A DNA stretch of 64,000 nt from Streptomyces zingiberis (GTDB lineage: Bacteria; Actinomycetota; Actinomycetes; Streptomycetales; Streptomycetaceae). Under the pieces are notes generated by a model that was not told the origin of the DNA, made no database searches, and was given only the letters and a program-made list of their open reading frames with translations. The stretch's first letter is position 1. Every line of letters begins with the position of its first letter. Positions 18,248-26,488 of the stretch are shown here, one piece after another. Made by a program: the position numbers and the translations under genes. The DNA is taken from NCBI RefSeq assembly GCF_012034935.1, contig NZ_JAATEN010000002.1, forward strand, positions 310,001 through 374,000. The letters are read 5' to 3'.

Positions 18248-18268
18248 AGAATATGGGAGCGGTTTCAT
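18248..18268. promoter_or_regulatory. LacI-family operator overlapping a -10 box
   Basis: TGGGAGCGGTTTCA (18254-18267) within ATGGGAGCGGTTTCAT fits the LacI/GalR operator form TGNNANCGNTNNCA. It adjoins TATTCT on the minus strand (18253-18248), a good -10 for the oxidoreductase gene. It lies between the divergent oxidoreductase and exporter genes and may control one or both. Confidence 0.6.
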
Positions 18269-18365
18269 CCGCCGGCCGGGACCCGGTGGAGGGGCGAGCC
18301 GCCGCGACGGCGGGCGTCCACGAGACCTGACGGGAACGACGAGGAACGAGCGACGGAGAGGTGTC

Positions 18366-19835
18366 ATGCGGGAGAGCAGCCGGCGGACCGAGACCCGGGG
18401 TGCCCGCCGTGCCGGGCGGACCGGCCGAGACGAGCGGGACCGGCCGCCGACGGACCCGGTCCCGCGGGCCGGGGCGGGCCGGAAGGGCGGCGGCGCGCGG
18501 AGCGGACCGCCGGGCGGGCGCCCGACGGGCCTGCTGGTGACGCTGATCCTCGGCGGGCTGACGGCCGTCCCGCCGCTGTCCCTGGACATGTACCTCCCGG
18601 CGCTGCCCGCCGTCGGCGACTCCCTCGGCAGCTCCGCGACGACCGTGCAGCTCACCCTCACCGCCTGTCTGCTGGGGCTGGCGCTCGGCCAGCTCCTCGT
18701 CGGGCCGATGAGCGACCGGTGGGGACGCCGCCGCCCGCTCCTGGCCGGCCTGGTCGCCTACGTCGTGGCCACCGCGCTCTGCGTCCTCGCGCCCGACGCC
18801 ACGACGCTCGTCGTGCTCCGCCTGATCCAGGGGCTGGCCGGCTCGGCGGGCATCGTGATCGCCCGCGCCGTCGCGCGCGACCTGTACGAGGGCAACGCGA
18901 TGGCCCGGTTCTTCTCCACCCTCATGCTGATCTCCGGAGTGGCCCCGATCGCCGCGCCCGTGATCGGCGGGCAGGTGCTGCGGATCACCGACTGGCGCGG
19001 GATCTTCGTCGTCCTCACGGTGGTCGGCACCCTGCTCACCCTGGTCGTCTGGCGGTGGCTGGGGGAGACCCTGCCACCGGAGCACCGCCGGCCGGCCGGC
19101 GGCCTCCCCGAGACGCTCCGCACCATGCGCGGCCTCCTCGCCGACCGGGTCTTCACCGGCTACCTGCTCGCGAGCAGCTTCTCCTTCGCCGCCCTCTTCG
19201 CCTACGTCGCGGCCTCCTCCTTCGTCATCCAGGAGATCTACGGCGCCTCCCCGCAGACCTTCAGCCTGATCTTCGGGCTGAACTCCATCGGCCTGATCGG
19301 GGTGGGCCAGATCAACGGGCACCTGCTGGTCGGCCGGGTCAGCCTGGACAAGGCGCTGGCGGCCGGCCTGGCCGTCATCACCGCCGCCGCGACCGCCCTG
19401 CTGCTGCTGTCCGCCGGGGTGTTCGGGGAGGTGGGGCTGGTGCCGGTGGCCGCCACGCTGTTCGTCCTGATGTCGGCCATGGGCCTGGCCATGCCCAACA
19501 CCAACGCCCAGGCGCTGATGCGCACCCGGCACGCCGCCGGCACCGCCTCCGCGCTGCTGGGCACGGCGACCTTCCTCGCGGGAGCCATCGCCTCACCGCT
19601 GGTCGGCGTCGCCGGGGAGGGGACGGCCGTGCCGATGGCCGTCGTCCAGCTGGTCTGCGCGCTCGCGGCCGGCGCGGCCTTCCTGCTGCTCTGCCGTCCC
19701 TGGCGGCCCCGGCCGCCGGCCGAGGGGACGAGGGCGACGGAGCTGGGGGCGGCCGGGGAGACCGGGCAGACGGCGGTGCCCCCGGCGGGGCAGGCCACGG
19801 CCCGCCAGACGCAACCGGGCCCGGCCGGGCCCTGA
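18366..19835 (+). CDS. Bcr/CflA family multidrug efflux MFS transporter, 489 aa
   Basis: Twelve-helix major-facilitator exporter. A long basic N-terminal tail (about 55 residues, Arg/Gly/Pro-rich) precedes helix 1 (GLLVTLILGGLTAVPPLSLD). The family motif LSLDMYLPALP is at about residues 73-83, motif A GPMSDRWGRRRP follows helix 2, and RAVARDLYEG is near helix 5. It likely exports drugs, chloramphenicol/bicyclomycin-type compounds or metabolites by proton antiport. ATG at 18366 follows GGAGAGGTGTC. Divergent from the oxidoreductase gene with a LacI-type operator between. Confidence 0.9.
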   Translation: MRESSRRTETRGARRAGRTGRDERDRPPTDPVPRAGAGRKGGGARSGPPGGRPTGLLVTLILGGLTAVPPLSLDMYLPALPAVGDSLGSSATTVQLTLTACLLGLALGQLLVGPMSDRWGRRRPLLAGLVAYVVATALCVLAPDATTLVVLRLIQGLAGSAGIVIARAVARDLYEGNAMARFFSTLMLISGVAPIAAPVIGGQVLRITDWRGIFVVLTVVGTLLTLVVWRWLGETLPPEHRRPAGGLPETLRTMRGLLADRVFTGYLLASSFSFAALFAYVAASSFVIQEIYGASPQTFSLIFGLNSIGLIGVGQINGHLLVGRVSLDKALAAGLAVITAAATALLLLSAGVFGEVGLVPVAATLFVLMSAMGLAMPNTNAQALMRTRHAAGTASALLGTATFLAGAIASPLVGVAGEGTAVPMAVVQLVCALAAGAAFLLLCRPWRPRPPAEGTRATELGAAGETGQTAVPPAGQATARQTQPGPAGP

Positions 19836-19878
19836 GCGGGCTCGCCCGCCGCCGGAACGGCCACCCCGCCCGCCCCAC

Positions 19879-19884
19879 TAGAAT
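19879..19884 (+). promoter_or_regulatory. -10 box TAGAAT of a leaderless promoter
   Basis: TAGAAT ends 7 bases before the ATG at 19892, with no Shine-Dalgarno between. This is the spacing expected for a leaderless transcript. Confidence 0.65.
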
Positions 19885-19891
19885 CGGCCGG

Positions 19892-21028
19892 ATGCACGCC
19901 TTCCCCTCCTCCCCGGCCGGGACCGCCTCCGCCGGGGACGGCCTGCGGGCCGCCCTCGCCCGCCTCCTCGACGGGCTGCCGCCCCGGCAGGCGGCCCAGG
20001 CGGTGGAGCGGCTCATCGCGGCCTACCGCGGCCGCACCCCGACCGACGCCCCGGTGCTGCGGGACCGGGCCGACGCCGTGGCCTACGCCGCGTACCGGAT
20101 GCCCGCCACCTTCGAAGCGGTGCGCTCCGCGCTCGCCGCCCTCCGTACCGCCGTGCCCGGCTGGGCGCCGGCGAGCCACACCGACGTGGGCGGCGGCACG
20201 GGAGCGGCGGTCTGGGCGGCCGCCGAGCTGTGGCCGGACGCCCCGGAGGCCCGGGGCGTCCCGGGCGGCCACCGCCGCACGACCGTGCTCGACTGGGCCG
20301 AACCGGCGCTTGCCCTCGGCCGTGAACTCGTGGCCGCGGCCGGGCCGGAGGCCCCGCGCGAGGTGGAGTGGCGGCGCGCGGACGTCGGCGCCGGGCCGCG
20401 GCTGCCGGAGAGCGACCTGGTCACCGTCTCCTACCTGCTGGGGGAGGTGACGGCCGGGGACCGCCGCGCGGTGGTCGCCGAGGCGGCGCGCGCGGGCCGT
20501 GCCGTCGTCCTGGTCGAACCGGGCACACCCGAGGGCCACCTGCGTCTCCGCGTGGCACGCGAGCAACTCGTCGAGGCCGGGCTGCGGATCGCCGCGCCCT
20601 GCCCGCACAGCGCCGGCTGCCCGGTCCAGCCGGACCGGGACTGGTGCCACTTCGCCGTCCGCGTCGGCCGTTCCTCCCTGCACCGCCGGGTCAAGGGCGG
20701 CACCCTGGGCCACGAGGACGAGAAGTTCGCCTACGTCGCCGCCGTACGGGCCGGGGTGACGGCCGGCGGCGACGGCGGGCCTGCGGGCGGGACCAGTGGG
20801 AGCGGCGGGAGCGGCGAGGACGGCGCGGGTCCCTCGCGGGTCGTCCGCCATCCCCTTCTCCGCAAGGGGCAGGTGCTGCTGGACCTGTGCACCCCGGAGG
20901 GCGCGCTGCGCCGGGAGACGGTCACCAAGCGGCAGGGTGCCCGCTACCGCGTGGCCCGGGACACCCGCTGGGGAGATCTCTGGCCCCCGGCGGAACCCGG
21001 CCCGGCCCCGGAGGAGGAACGGGACTAG
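19892..21028 (+). CDS. Rsm22-family small ribosomal subunit rRNA methyltransferase-like protein, 378 aa
   Basis: Resembles the Rsm22/mitoribosome-associated family: N-terminal helices (AAYRGRTPTDAPVLRDRADA, then VAYAAYRMPATFEAV), a SAM-binding domain with TDVGGGTGAAVWAA near residue 95, and YLLGEVTAGDRR. A cysteine cluster (APCPHSAGCPV, then DWCHF) near residues 230-255 matches the Fe-S or zinc-binding region of the family, with a downstream KFAYVAAVR segment. The role in ribosome assembly is inferred from yeast and mitochondrial relatives. ATG at 19892, predicted leaderless. Confidence 0.85.
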   Translation: MHAFPSSPAGTASAGDGLRAALARLLDGLPPRQAAQAVERLIAAYRGRTPTDAPVLRDRADAVAYAAYRMPATFEAVRSALAALRTAVPGWAPASHTDVGGGTGAAVWAAAELWPDAPEARGVPGGHRRTTVLDWAEPALALGRELVAAAGPEAPREVEWRRADVGAGPRLPESDLVTVSYLLGEVTAGDRRAVVAEAARAGRAVVLVEPGTPEGHLRLRVAREQLVEAGLRIAAPCPHSAGCPVQPDRDWCHFAVRVGRSSLHRRVKGGTLGHEDEKFAYVAAVRAGVTAGGDGGPAGGTSGSGGSGEDGAGPSRVVRHPLLRKGQVLLDLCTPEGALRRETVTKRQGARYRVARDTRWGDLWPPAEPGPAPEEERD

Positions 21029-21353
21029 CCCTCGGCCGGCCCGGCCCCGCCGCCCGGGAGAGGGACCGTCTCCCTGTCTCTCTGGCTCCCCGTCTCCTCC
21101 CTGCCCCCTGGCTTCGCCCTTCGGTCCTTCCCGCCGTGCCCCTCCACCACGGCATCGCCGCACCTTCGGCTCCCGGGGGAGCGCGGGGGTGGACAGCGGC
21201 GCAGGCGGGGGCGCACGGCGCGGGCAGCACGGAGGCCGGCGCCCAGGGCGCACCATGACCCACGTCACGCCCGCCGTCCCGGTTGGGCACACCGGCCACT
21301 TCCGGACCGGGAAGGTGGCAGCATTGACCGCACCGGTCGAAGTGAGGGGCTCG
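21029..21353. other. Intergenic region upstream of the primase-polymerase-like gene
   Basis: The left half (21060-21140) is a pyrimidine-rich low-complexity tract of CTGTCTCTCTGGCTCC-like repeats. The right half holds a bulged hairpin (GCCACTTCC at 21294-21302 with GGAAGGTGGC near 21310-21320). An in-frame ATG at 21255 could extend the next protein by 33 residues, but the GAGGGG ribosome site favours 21354. Confidence 0.45.
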
Positions 21354-22094
21354 ATGGAACGCGAAAAAGGGTTCTCCCAGTGGCTGCGTCGTCGCCCGAG
21401 GGGCGGCGGACGTGGTGCCGCGGCGGCCGAGGAGGCCGCCGCCGAGCGTGAGAACCTGCTGCTCGCGGCCGTGGCCGCGGGCTTCCCGCTGGCCGAGGCC
21501 GCGTTTCCGGAGGGGTACGGCTGCTCGTGCGACCGGATCGGCTGCCCCACCCCCGGCCGCCACCCCGTCTCCTTCGCCTGGCAGACCCAGGCCACCACCG
21601 ACGCCGACCGCGTCCGCCGTCTGCTCCGCGCCCGTCCCCCGGCCAACTTCGTCACCGCCACCGGGATCGACCACGACGTGCTGGACGTTCCCGCCGAGGC
21701 GGGCTACCAGGCCCTGGAACGGCTGGAGGCCGAGGGGGTGGAGGTCGGCCCGGTCGCCGAGAGCGGCGGGGGCGGCTCCCTCGCCCGGGTACTGTTCTTC
21801 ACCGCCACCCGCGGCACCCCGGAGGACGAGGACGAGTGGTGGCCCTGTGAACTCGACTGCCACCCCGAGACGATGGACGAACACCCCGGGCTCCGCTGGC
21901 ACTGCCGCGGCAGCTACGTGCTCGTCCCGCCCGCGGAGCTCCCCGCCGGGGGGACGGTGCGCTGGCTGCGCGGTCCGGAACGGCCGCTGCCCGACCCGCT
22001 GACCCTGCTGGAGTCCCTCACGGACGCCTGCGCCCGCTACGCCGACGTGGACGGCGCCGACCTCGGGGCCCCGGCCTGGCCGCTCGGCCGCTGA
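21354..22094 (+). CDS. Bifunctional DNA primase/polymerase N-terminal-like protein, 246 aa
   Basis: Matches the small Streptomyces proteins with a prim-pol-like (N-terminal) domain: begins MEREKGFSQWLRRRPRG, then AGFPLAEAAFPEGYGCSCDR with cysteine motif CSC-x4-C (DRIGCPTPGRHPV), and later RVLFFTATRG and CHPETMDEH / LRWHCRGSYVLVPPAEL. The set of acidic residues needed for polymerisation is not obvious, so it may not be a polymerase. ATG at 21354 has GAGGGG upstream; an in-frame GTG lies at 21342 and an ATG at 21255. Stand-alone gene. Confidence 0.82.
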   Translation: MEREKGFSQWLRRRPRGGGRGAAAAEEAAAERENLLLAAVAAGFPLAEAAFPEGYGCSCDRIGCPTPGRHPVSFAWQTQATTDADRVRRLLRARPPANFVTATGIDHDVLDVPAEAGYQALERLEAEGVEVGPVAESGGGGSLARVLFFTATRGTPEDEDEWWPCELDCHPETMDEHPGLRWHCRGSYVLVPPAELPAGGTVRWLRGPERPLPDPLTLLESLTDACARYADVDGADLGAPAWPLGR

Positions 22095-22458
22095 GTTCCC
22101 ACCCGGTCCACCACGTCCGCCCGGCGCGGTCCGTCTCGATCGCTTCCCGGAGCGGGTTTCCGTGGCCGGATCGGCCGGATCCGGAGCGGGCCGCGCCGAT
22201 GGCGGCCCCGGGTGCCTTCCGCCGGTTCGGCGCAGGAGGGGCCGGTGCGTGTGGGCGGCCCGGGGCCGGGGCGGCAGGACGGAGGGGACCGCCATGGAGG
22301 CGCGCTCTCCGGGAAGGGCTCCCGTCCGGTCCGCTCATCGGAGTTTCCGCTTGCCGGTGTCCCGGTCCCGTTCCCCGCTCTCCTGCTCTCCGGCTTTCCG
22401 GTGCCGAGCGGTCCCGCCTCCGCGGATCTCGGCGGATCTCGGCGGATCTCCGTGGAGT
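22095..22458. other. Intergenic region with a GGCGGATCTC triplet repeat
   Basis: No gene. A pyrimidine-rich tract lies at 22336-22405. Three copies of a 10-bp unit (CGGATCTCGG-like) lie at about 22423-22452, just before the lipoprotein stop. No clear terminator hairpin was found. Confidence 0.45.
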
Positions 22459-23436
22459 TCAGCTGCCGCGCGCGGCGGTCAGGCCCTCCAGCCGGTTGAG
22501 GAAGACCACCGTGCCGCCCTCCTCCTTCGACGGGATCTTCACCGCCGACTGCGTCAGCCGTACCAGCGTGAGGTGCTTCTCGGGCTTCCCGGTCAGCAGC
22601 GCGTTGGCCTTGGCGTCGTTGATCTTGTTGATGGTGAAGCCCTCGGCCATCGTCTGCTTCTGCGTGTGGTGGGCGGCGAAGAAGACGAGCGCGCCGCCGT
22701 CCGCGGTGCGCAGCGCCACCGTCCGGTACTGCGGCGGTTCGGCGGGCTGGTCGGCGAACTGGGTCCAGTAGCGCGGGGTCCTGGCCTCCCGCTCGCGGAA
22801 TTCCCGTTGCGTGGTGGTGGCGTAGCCCTTGCCGAAGAGATCGGCCGGCTCGCCCTTCTGGAGGTAGTCGGTGTACGAACGGCCGATCTCCGGCCAGTCC
22901 GTGACGAGGCCGGCGCCGTTCGGGCCGGTGAGCGGGTCGGCGTAACCCTCCTCGTCCAGTGCGAGTTCGGGCACCTCGTCCCGGCTGAGGATCGAGAGGT
23001 ACGCGGCCTTCCACGGGTCGGCGGCCCGGTTGCGGGTGAAGATCAGCAGCCAGCGGTTGTCGTCGCGGTTGCTCTCGGTGTCGGCGAGGAAGAACTTCGG
23101 CCAGCCCGCCTGCCGCGGGACGGAGAAACGCGCGTCGGTGAGTTCGAGCGGCGGGTAGTCCGGCAGCCCGTCGGGGTTCTTCACCCGGCGCGCCTTCAGA
23201 TCTGCCTGGGCCATGGTGAGCAGTGCGCCCGTCTCCACCCGGGTGGTGAGGGCCGGGTCGAGTTCGCGGTTCGCCTCGTTGTAGCCGTCGGTGAACCGGG
23301 CGAGCGCCTTGGCGGCCTCCGCCTTCGTCACGGCCGGCACCACGGCACGCTCGCCGTGCACCGTCACACACCCCGTCAGCGTCAGCAGTGCTGTGGCCGA
23401 CAGGAGCGCCGTCACACCGGACCACCTGCGTCTCAT
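22459..23436 (-). CDS. Secreted lipoprotein of unknown function, 325 aa
   Basis: A basic N-terminus and hydrophobic signal end in a lipobox (LLTLTGC, Cys22), so the protein is likely lipidated and anchored outside the membrane. The mature part has no membrane helix; it contains DGYNEANRELDPALTTRVET and later FADQPAEPPQYRTVALRT, suggesting an NTF2-like or ligand-binding alpha+beta fold, but no family is named with confidence. ATG at 23436 with AAGGAG upstream. Transcribed alone. Confidence 0.8.
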   Translation of the reverse strand: MRRRWSGVTALLSATALLTLTGCVTVHGERAVVPAVTKAEAAKALARFTDGYNEANRELDPALTTRVETGALLTMAQADLKARRVKNPDGLPDYPPLELTDARFSVPRQAGWPKFFLADTESNRDDNRWLLIFTRNRAADPWKAAYLSILSRDEVPELALDEEGYADPLTGPNGAGLVTDWPEIGRSYTDYLQKGEPADLFGKGYATTTQREFREREARTPRYWTQFADQPAEPPQYRTVALRTADGGALVFFAAHHTQKQTMAEGFTINKINDAKANALLTGKPEKHLTLVRLTQSAVKIPSKEEGGTVVFLNRLEGLTAARGS

Positions 23437-23847
23437 GGCGCTCCATGCTCCTTCGGACTGCTCGATTCGGCGCCACCCTACCGGGCCCCACCGACGGCCC
23501 CGGCCGGGGCTGTGTCCCCGAAGGGCTTCTCCACGGGGGCTTCACGGGGTGAGAGCCGGGGTGAGGACGGGGGCGCGCCCCGGTGGGACCGCCGGGTTCC
23601 GGTACGGGGCGCGGTCCGGCGCGCCCCGCCGGGCGGCCCGGGGGTGTGCGGAGGTCCGCCGTCGCGCGCCGCGCCTCTCCCTGTGCCCTCCCCGTGGGCT
23701 TTCCGAGGACACGGCCCCACCGGTGGACGGTGCGTGGCGCCGGCCGTTGTCCACAGCGGGCGGCGGCTGTCGCCGGCGCGTGCCATCATGCACCGTGCGT
23801 GGGCGACCGCCCACGAGGGGTGGGAACCGACGGGGACATCCGGGGGG
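23437..23847. promoter_or_regulatory. Divergent intergenic region with a DnaA box and an 8-bp palindrome
   Basis: TTGTCCACA at 23747-23755 is a perfect match to the Streptomyces DnaA box. CGTGGGCG-AC-CGCCCACG (23798-23815) is a perfect palindrome 32 bases before the CDP-alcohol phosphatidyltransferase start. Promoters for the lipoprotein (minus) and this gene (plus) must lie here; I could not assign their boxes. Confidence 0.45.
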
Positions 23848-24618
23848 ATGATGACCGGGACCATGGGATACACGGCCGCGCTGCGCGAGTTGCGTGGCGC
23901 GCAGAAGGCGGCCAAGGGGGTGTCGCTCTACTCCCGCCACATCAACCGCCCGGCGGGGCGGGTGCTCGCCGCCGCCGCCTACCGGGCGGGGCTGACGCCC
24001 AACCAGGTGACGCTGGTCAGCGCTGCGTTCAGCTTCGCGGGGGTGGCCGCGATCGCGGTCCTCCCGCCGTCCTGGGCGCTGGCCGCCGCCGTGTGGGCGG
24101 CGCTCGTCGTCGGCTTCGCGCTGGACTCGGCCGACGGTCAGCTCGCCCGGCTCCGCCGGGAGAGCAGCGCGGCGGGCGAGTGGCTGGACCATGTGGTCGA
24201 CGCGGCCAAGATCACCGCGCTGCACGCCGCGGTGCTCGTCTCCTTCCACCGCTTCTTCGAACTGCCCGGCCCCGGCTGGCTGCTGGTGCCGCTGGGCTTC
24301 CAGCTCGCCGCCGTGCTGATCTTCACGGGCGGGCTGCTGGCGGACAAGCTCCGGCCGAAGGTCCCGGCGGCGCGCCCGGGCCCGGGGGAGCCGCCCGCGG
24401 GGCCCGCGCCGTCCGCGCCGCCCTCACGGCTGCGCGCGGTGGCGCTGCTCCCGGTCGACTACGGCGTCTTCTGCGCGGTCTTCCTGCTGCTGGGCAGCGA
24501 AACCGTGTTCCTCACCGGCTACACCGTCCTGTTCGCCGCGCATGCGCTGTTCCTCGTGGCGTTCATGGCGAAGTGGTTCCGGGAGCTCCGGGTACCGAGC
24601 GCGATACGCCCGGGGTGA
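23848..24618 (+). CDS. CDP-alcohol phosphatidyltransferase family membrane enzyme, 256 aa
   Basis: Transfers a phospho-alcohol group from a CDP-alcohol. The family signature D-x2-DG-x2-AR-x8-G-x3-D-x3-D is complete: Asp93, Asp96-Gly97, Ala100-Arg101, Gly110, Asp114, Asp118. About six transmembrane helices surround it. ATG at 23848 with GGGGGG just upstream (alternatives 23851, 23863). The gene faces the cytidylyltransferase and their 3' ends overlap by 56 bases. Either a phospholipid or a phosphodiester modification of the neighbouring polysaccharide is possible; the sequence does not decide. Confidence 0.88.
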   Translation: MMTGTMGYTAALRELRGAQKAAKGVSLYSRHINRPAGRVLAAAAYRAGLTPNQVTLVSAAFSFAGVAAIAVLPPSWALAAAVWAALVVGFALDSADGQLARLRRESSAAGEWLDHVVDAAKITALHAAVLVSFHRFFELPGPGWLLVPLGFQLAAVLIFTGGLLADKLRPKVPAARPGPGEPPAGPAPSAPPSRLRAVALLPVDYGVFCAVFLLLGSETVFLTGYTVLFAAHALFLVAFMAKWFRELRVPSAIRPG

Positions 24619-25051
24619 CGGGCTGGGCCAGGGTGTCCAGGGCGCGCCGCAGCTGGGTGCTGGAGGTGTGCACGGTGTACGGGAAGTAGACGACTTCCAC
24701 GTCCACCGTGCGGAAGTCCCGCTCCAGCTTCTCCCCCTTGGGGGTGCCCCGCCAGTCGTCGCCCTTGAAGATCCGGTGGAAGCGGACCTGCTGCCAGGTC
24801 TCCAGCTTGTCCGGCACGGTCTCCACGAAGGCGGCGTCCACGAAGCGGATGGAACGGACGATCTCCAGCCGCTCCACCAGCGGCACCACGGGCCGCCGTC
24901 CTTTGGCCAGTTCTGCCATCTCGTCCGAGACCACGCCCGCGATGAGATAGTCGCAGTGGGCGCGGGCGTGTCTGAGGATGTTGAGATGCCCCACGTGGAA
25001 CAGGTCGTAGACACCCGGTGCGTAACCGACGGTGTGGGTCACGGTCGTCAC
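24563..25051 (-). CDS. Cytidylyltransferase (glycerol-3-phosphate cytidylyltransferase-like), 162 aa
   Basis: HxGH nucleotidyltransferase: HVGH at residues 19-22 after GVYDLFHV, KGDDWRGT near residue 97, and the second signature TSSTQLR at 129-135. Such enzymes (TagD/Gct type) make CDP-glycerol or another CDP-alcohol from CTP and a phospho-alcohol. GTG at 25051 with GGGGGGAACCACC upstream. Its 3' end overlaps the CDP-alcohol phosphatidyltransferase gene. Together they could activate and transfer an alcohol phosphate, as in teichoic-acid-like polymers. Confidence 0.88.
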   Translation of the reverse strand: MTTVTHTVGYAPGVYDLFHVGHLNILRHARAHCDYLIAGVVSDEMAELAKGRRPVVPLVERLEIVRSIRFVDAAFVETVPDKLETWQQVRFHRIFKGDDWRGTPKGEKLERDFRTVDVEVVYFPYTVHTSSTQLRRALDTLAQPVTPGVSRSVPGAPGTTSP

Positions 25052-25182
25052 GGTGGTTCCCCCCTTCCGGTCGCGCCCCCCGGCGCGCCGATCCGACGAT
25101 AGCCGGACCGGGGCTGCCGCCAGGGCCACATGACGAAGGATCAACCCGACCGGGGACTGGGCGCGCCCCGGCGGTGAACGGC

Positions 25183-25188
25183 TAGGGT
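25183..25188 (+). promoter_or_regulatory. Putative -10 box of the GT4-wzz-wzx operon
   Basis: TAGGGT fits TANNNT and would give a leader of about 27 bases including the GGGGGGAGGGA ribosome site. No convincing -35 is seen. Confidence 0.45.
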
Positions 25189-25222
25189 TTGACCGATTCG
25201 ACTCCGGGGGGAGGGACGCGCC

Positions 25223-26488
25223 ATGCCGGACACCGGTACGGACGCGGCGGGGCGGGTGCTGCTCGTCTCCACCAACTACGCGCCCGAACAGGCTGGTATC
25301 GGCCCGTACGCGACGCAGATCGCCGAGCACTGGGCGGCGGAGGGACGCTGGGAGGTCCACGTCCTCGCCGGGGTGCCGCACTACCCGGCCTGGCGGGTGG
25401 ACCCCGCCTACCGCGGGGTGTGGCGCCGCGAGGAGACACGGGCCGGGGTGCGGGTGCACCGCCGCCGCCACACCGTCCCGTCCCGGCAGACGGCGCTGCG
25501 CAGGGCGGTGTACGAGGCCTCGATCCTCGCCGGGGGGCTGCTCGCCCCGCCGCGCACCGGGCGGCTCGACGCCGTGGTGGCCCAGGTGCCCAGCCTCGCC
25601 GGCGGTCTCCTCGCCGCGCGCGTCGCCCGGCGCCACGGGGTCCCCTACGTCCCCGTGGTGCAGGACCTCATGGGGGCCGCCGCCGCGCAGAGCGGCATCC
25701 GCGGGGGCGGCCGCGCGGCCGCGGCCGCGGCCGCCGTCGAGCGCCGGGTGCTGCGCCGGGCGGCGCTGGTCGGCGTCATCCATGAGACGTTCACCGACCG
25801 GGTGGTGGCCATGGGGGTGGCGCGGGACCGCGTCCGGCTGGTCCCCAACTGGTCGCACGTCGCCCGCCCCTCCGCGTCCCGCGCCGCCACCCGTGCCCGG
25901 CTGGGCTGGCCCGAGGGGCGCACGGTGCTGCTCCACTCCGGCAACATGGGGCTGAAGCAGGGGCTGGAGGTGCTGGTCGAGGCCGCCCGCGCCGAACCCG
26001 GCGTGGACATCATCCTCATGGGCGACGGCAACCAGCGCGCGCGCCTGGCCGAGCTGGGCCGCGGCGTGCCCAATCTGCGCTTCCTGCCCCCGGCCGGCGA
26101 GGCGGAGTTCCCGGACGTGCTCGCGGCGGCCGACGTCCTCGCCGTCACCCAGCGCGCCTCCGTCCTGGACATGTCCATACCGTCCAAGCTCACCTCGTAC
26201 TTCGCCGCCGGCCGGCCCGTCGTGGCCTCGGTCGCCGCGGAGGGTGGCACCGCGGGGGAGGTGCGGCGGTCCGGCGCGGGCGTGCTCGTCCCGCCGGAGG
26301 ACCCCTCCGCACTGCTCGAAGCCGTCCGCCGCCTGGCCGCCGACCCCGCGGGGGCGGACGCGCTCGGCGCCCGCGGCCCGGCCTATGTCGACACCCATCT
26401 CAGCCGCGCGGCGGGGCTGGCCCGGATCACCGGCCTCCTCGACGAGGCGCTGGGAACACCCGCGAGAGGGAGGGGTACCCCCCGATGA
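25223..26488 (+). CDS. Glycosyltransferase family 4 (WcaI-like), 421 aa
   Basis: GT-B fold retaining glycosyltransferase. The N-terminal domain starts VLLVSTNYAPEQAGIGPYAT with a later VLAGVPHYPAWRV, as in WcaI-type enzymes. The C-terminal nucleotide-sugar domain has LLHSGNMGLKQGLEVLVEA, ILMGDGNQRARLAEL, VLAVTQRASVLDMSIPSKL and the AGRPVVASVAAEGGTA segment. ATG at 25223. Its stop overlaps the next start (ATGA at 26485), so it is translationally coupled to the Wzz-like gene. Probably adds one sugar to the undecaprenyl-linked repeat unit. Confidence 0.9.
   Translation: MPDTGTDAAGRVLLVSTNYAPEQAGIGPYATQIAEHWAAEGRWEVHVLAGVPHYPAWRVDPAYRGVWRREETRAGVRVHRRRHTVPSRQTALRRAVYEASILAGGLLAPPRTGRLDAVVAQVPSLAGGLLAARVARRHGVPYVPVVQDLMGAAAAQSGIRGGGRAAAAAAAVERRVLRRAALVGVIHETFTDRVVAMGVARDRVRLVPNWSHVARPSASRAATRARLGWPEGRTVLLHSGNMGLKQGLEVLVEAARAEPGVDIILMGDGNQRARLAELGRGVPNLRFLPPAGEAEFPDVLAAADVLAVTQRASVLDMSIPSKLTSYFAAGRPVVASVAAEGGTAGEVRRSGAGVLVPPEDPSALLEAVRRLAADPAGADALGARGPAYVDTHLSRAAGLARITGLLDEALGTPARGRGTPR

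Noticed and set aside
14989..18330. A very long plus-strand open frame (over 1100 codons) across phoD.
   Set aside because: Its composition is Arg/Pro-rich and it runs in another frame of phoD and antisense to the oxidoreductase; high G+C removes stop codons.
24990..25030. CGTAAC motif considered as a BldN-type promoter element.
   Set aside because: It lies within the cytidylyltransferase coding sequence and lacks the partner at proper spacing.
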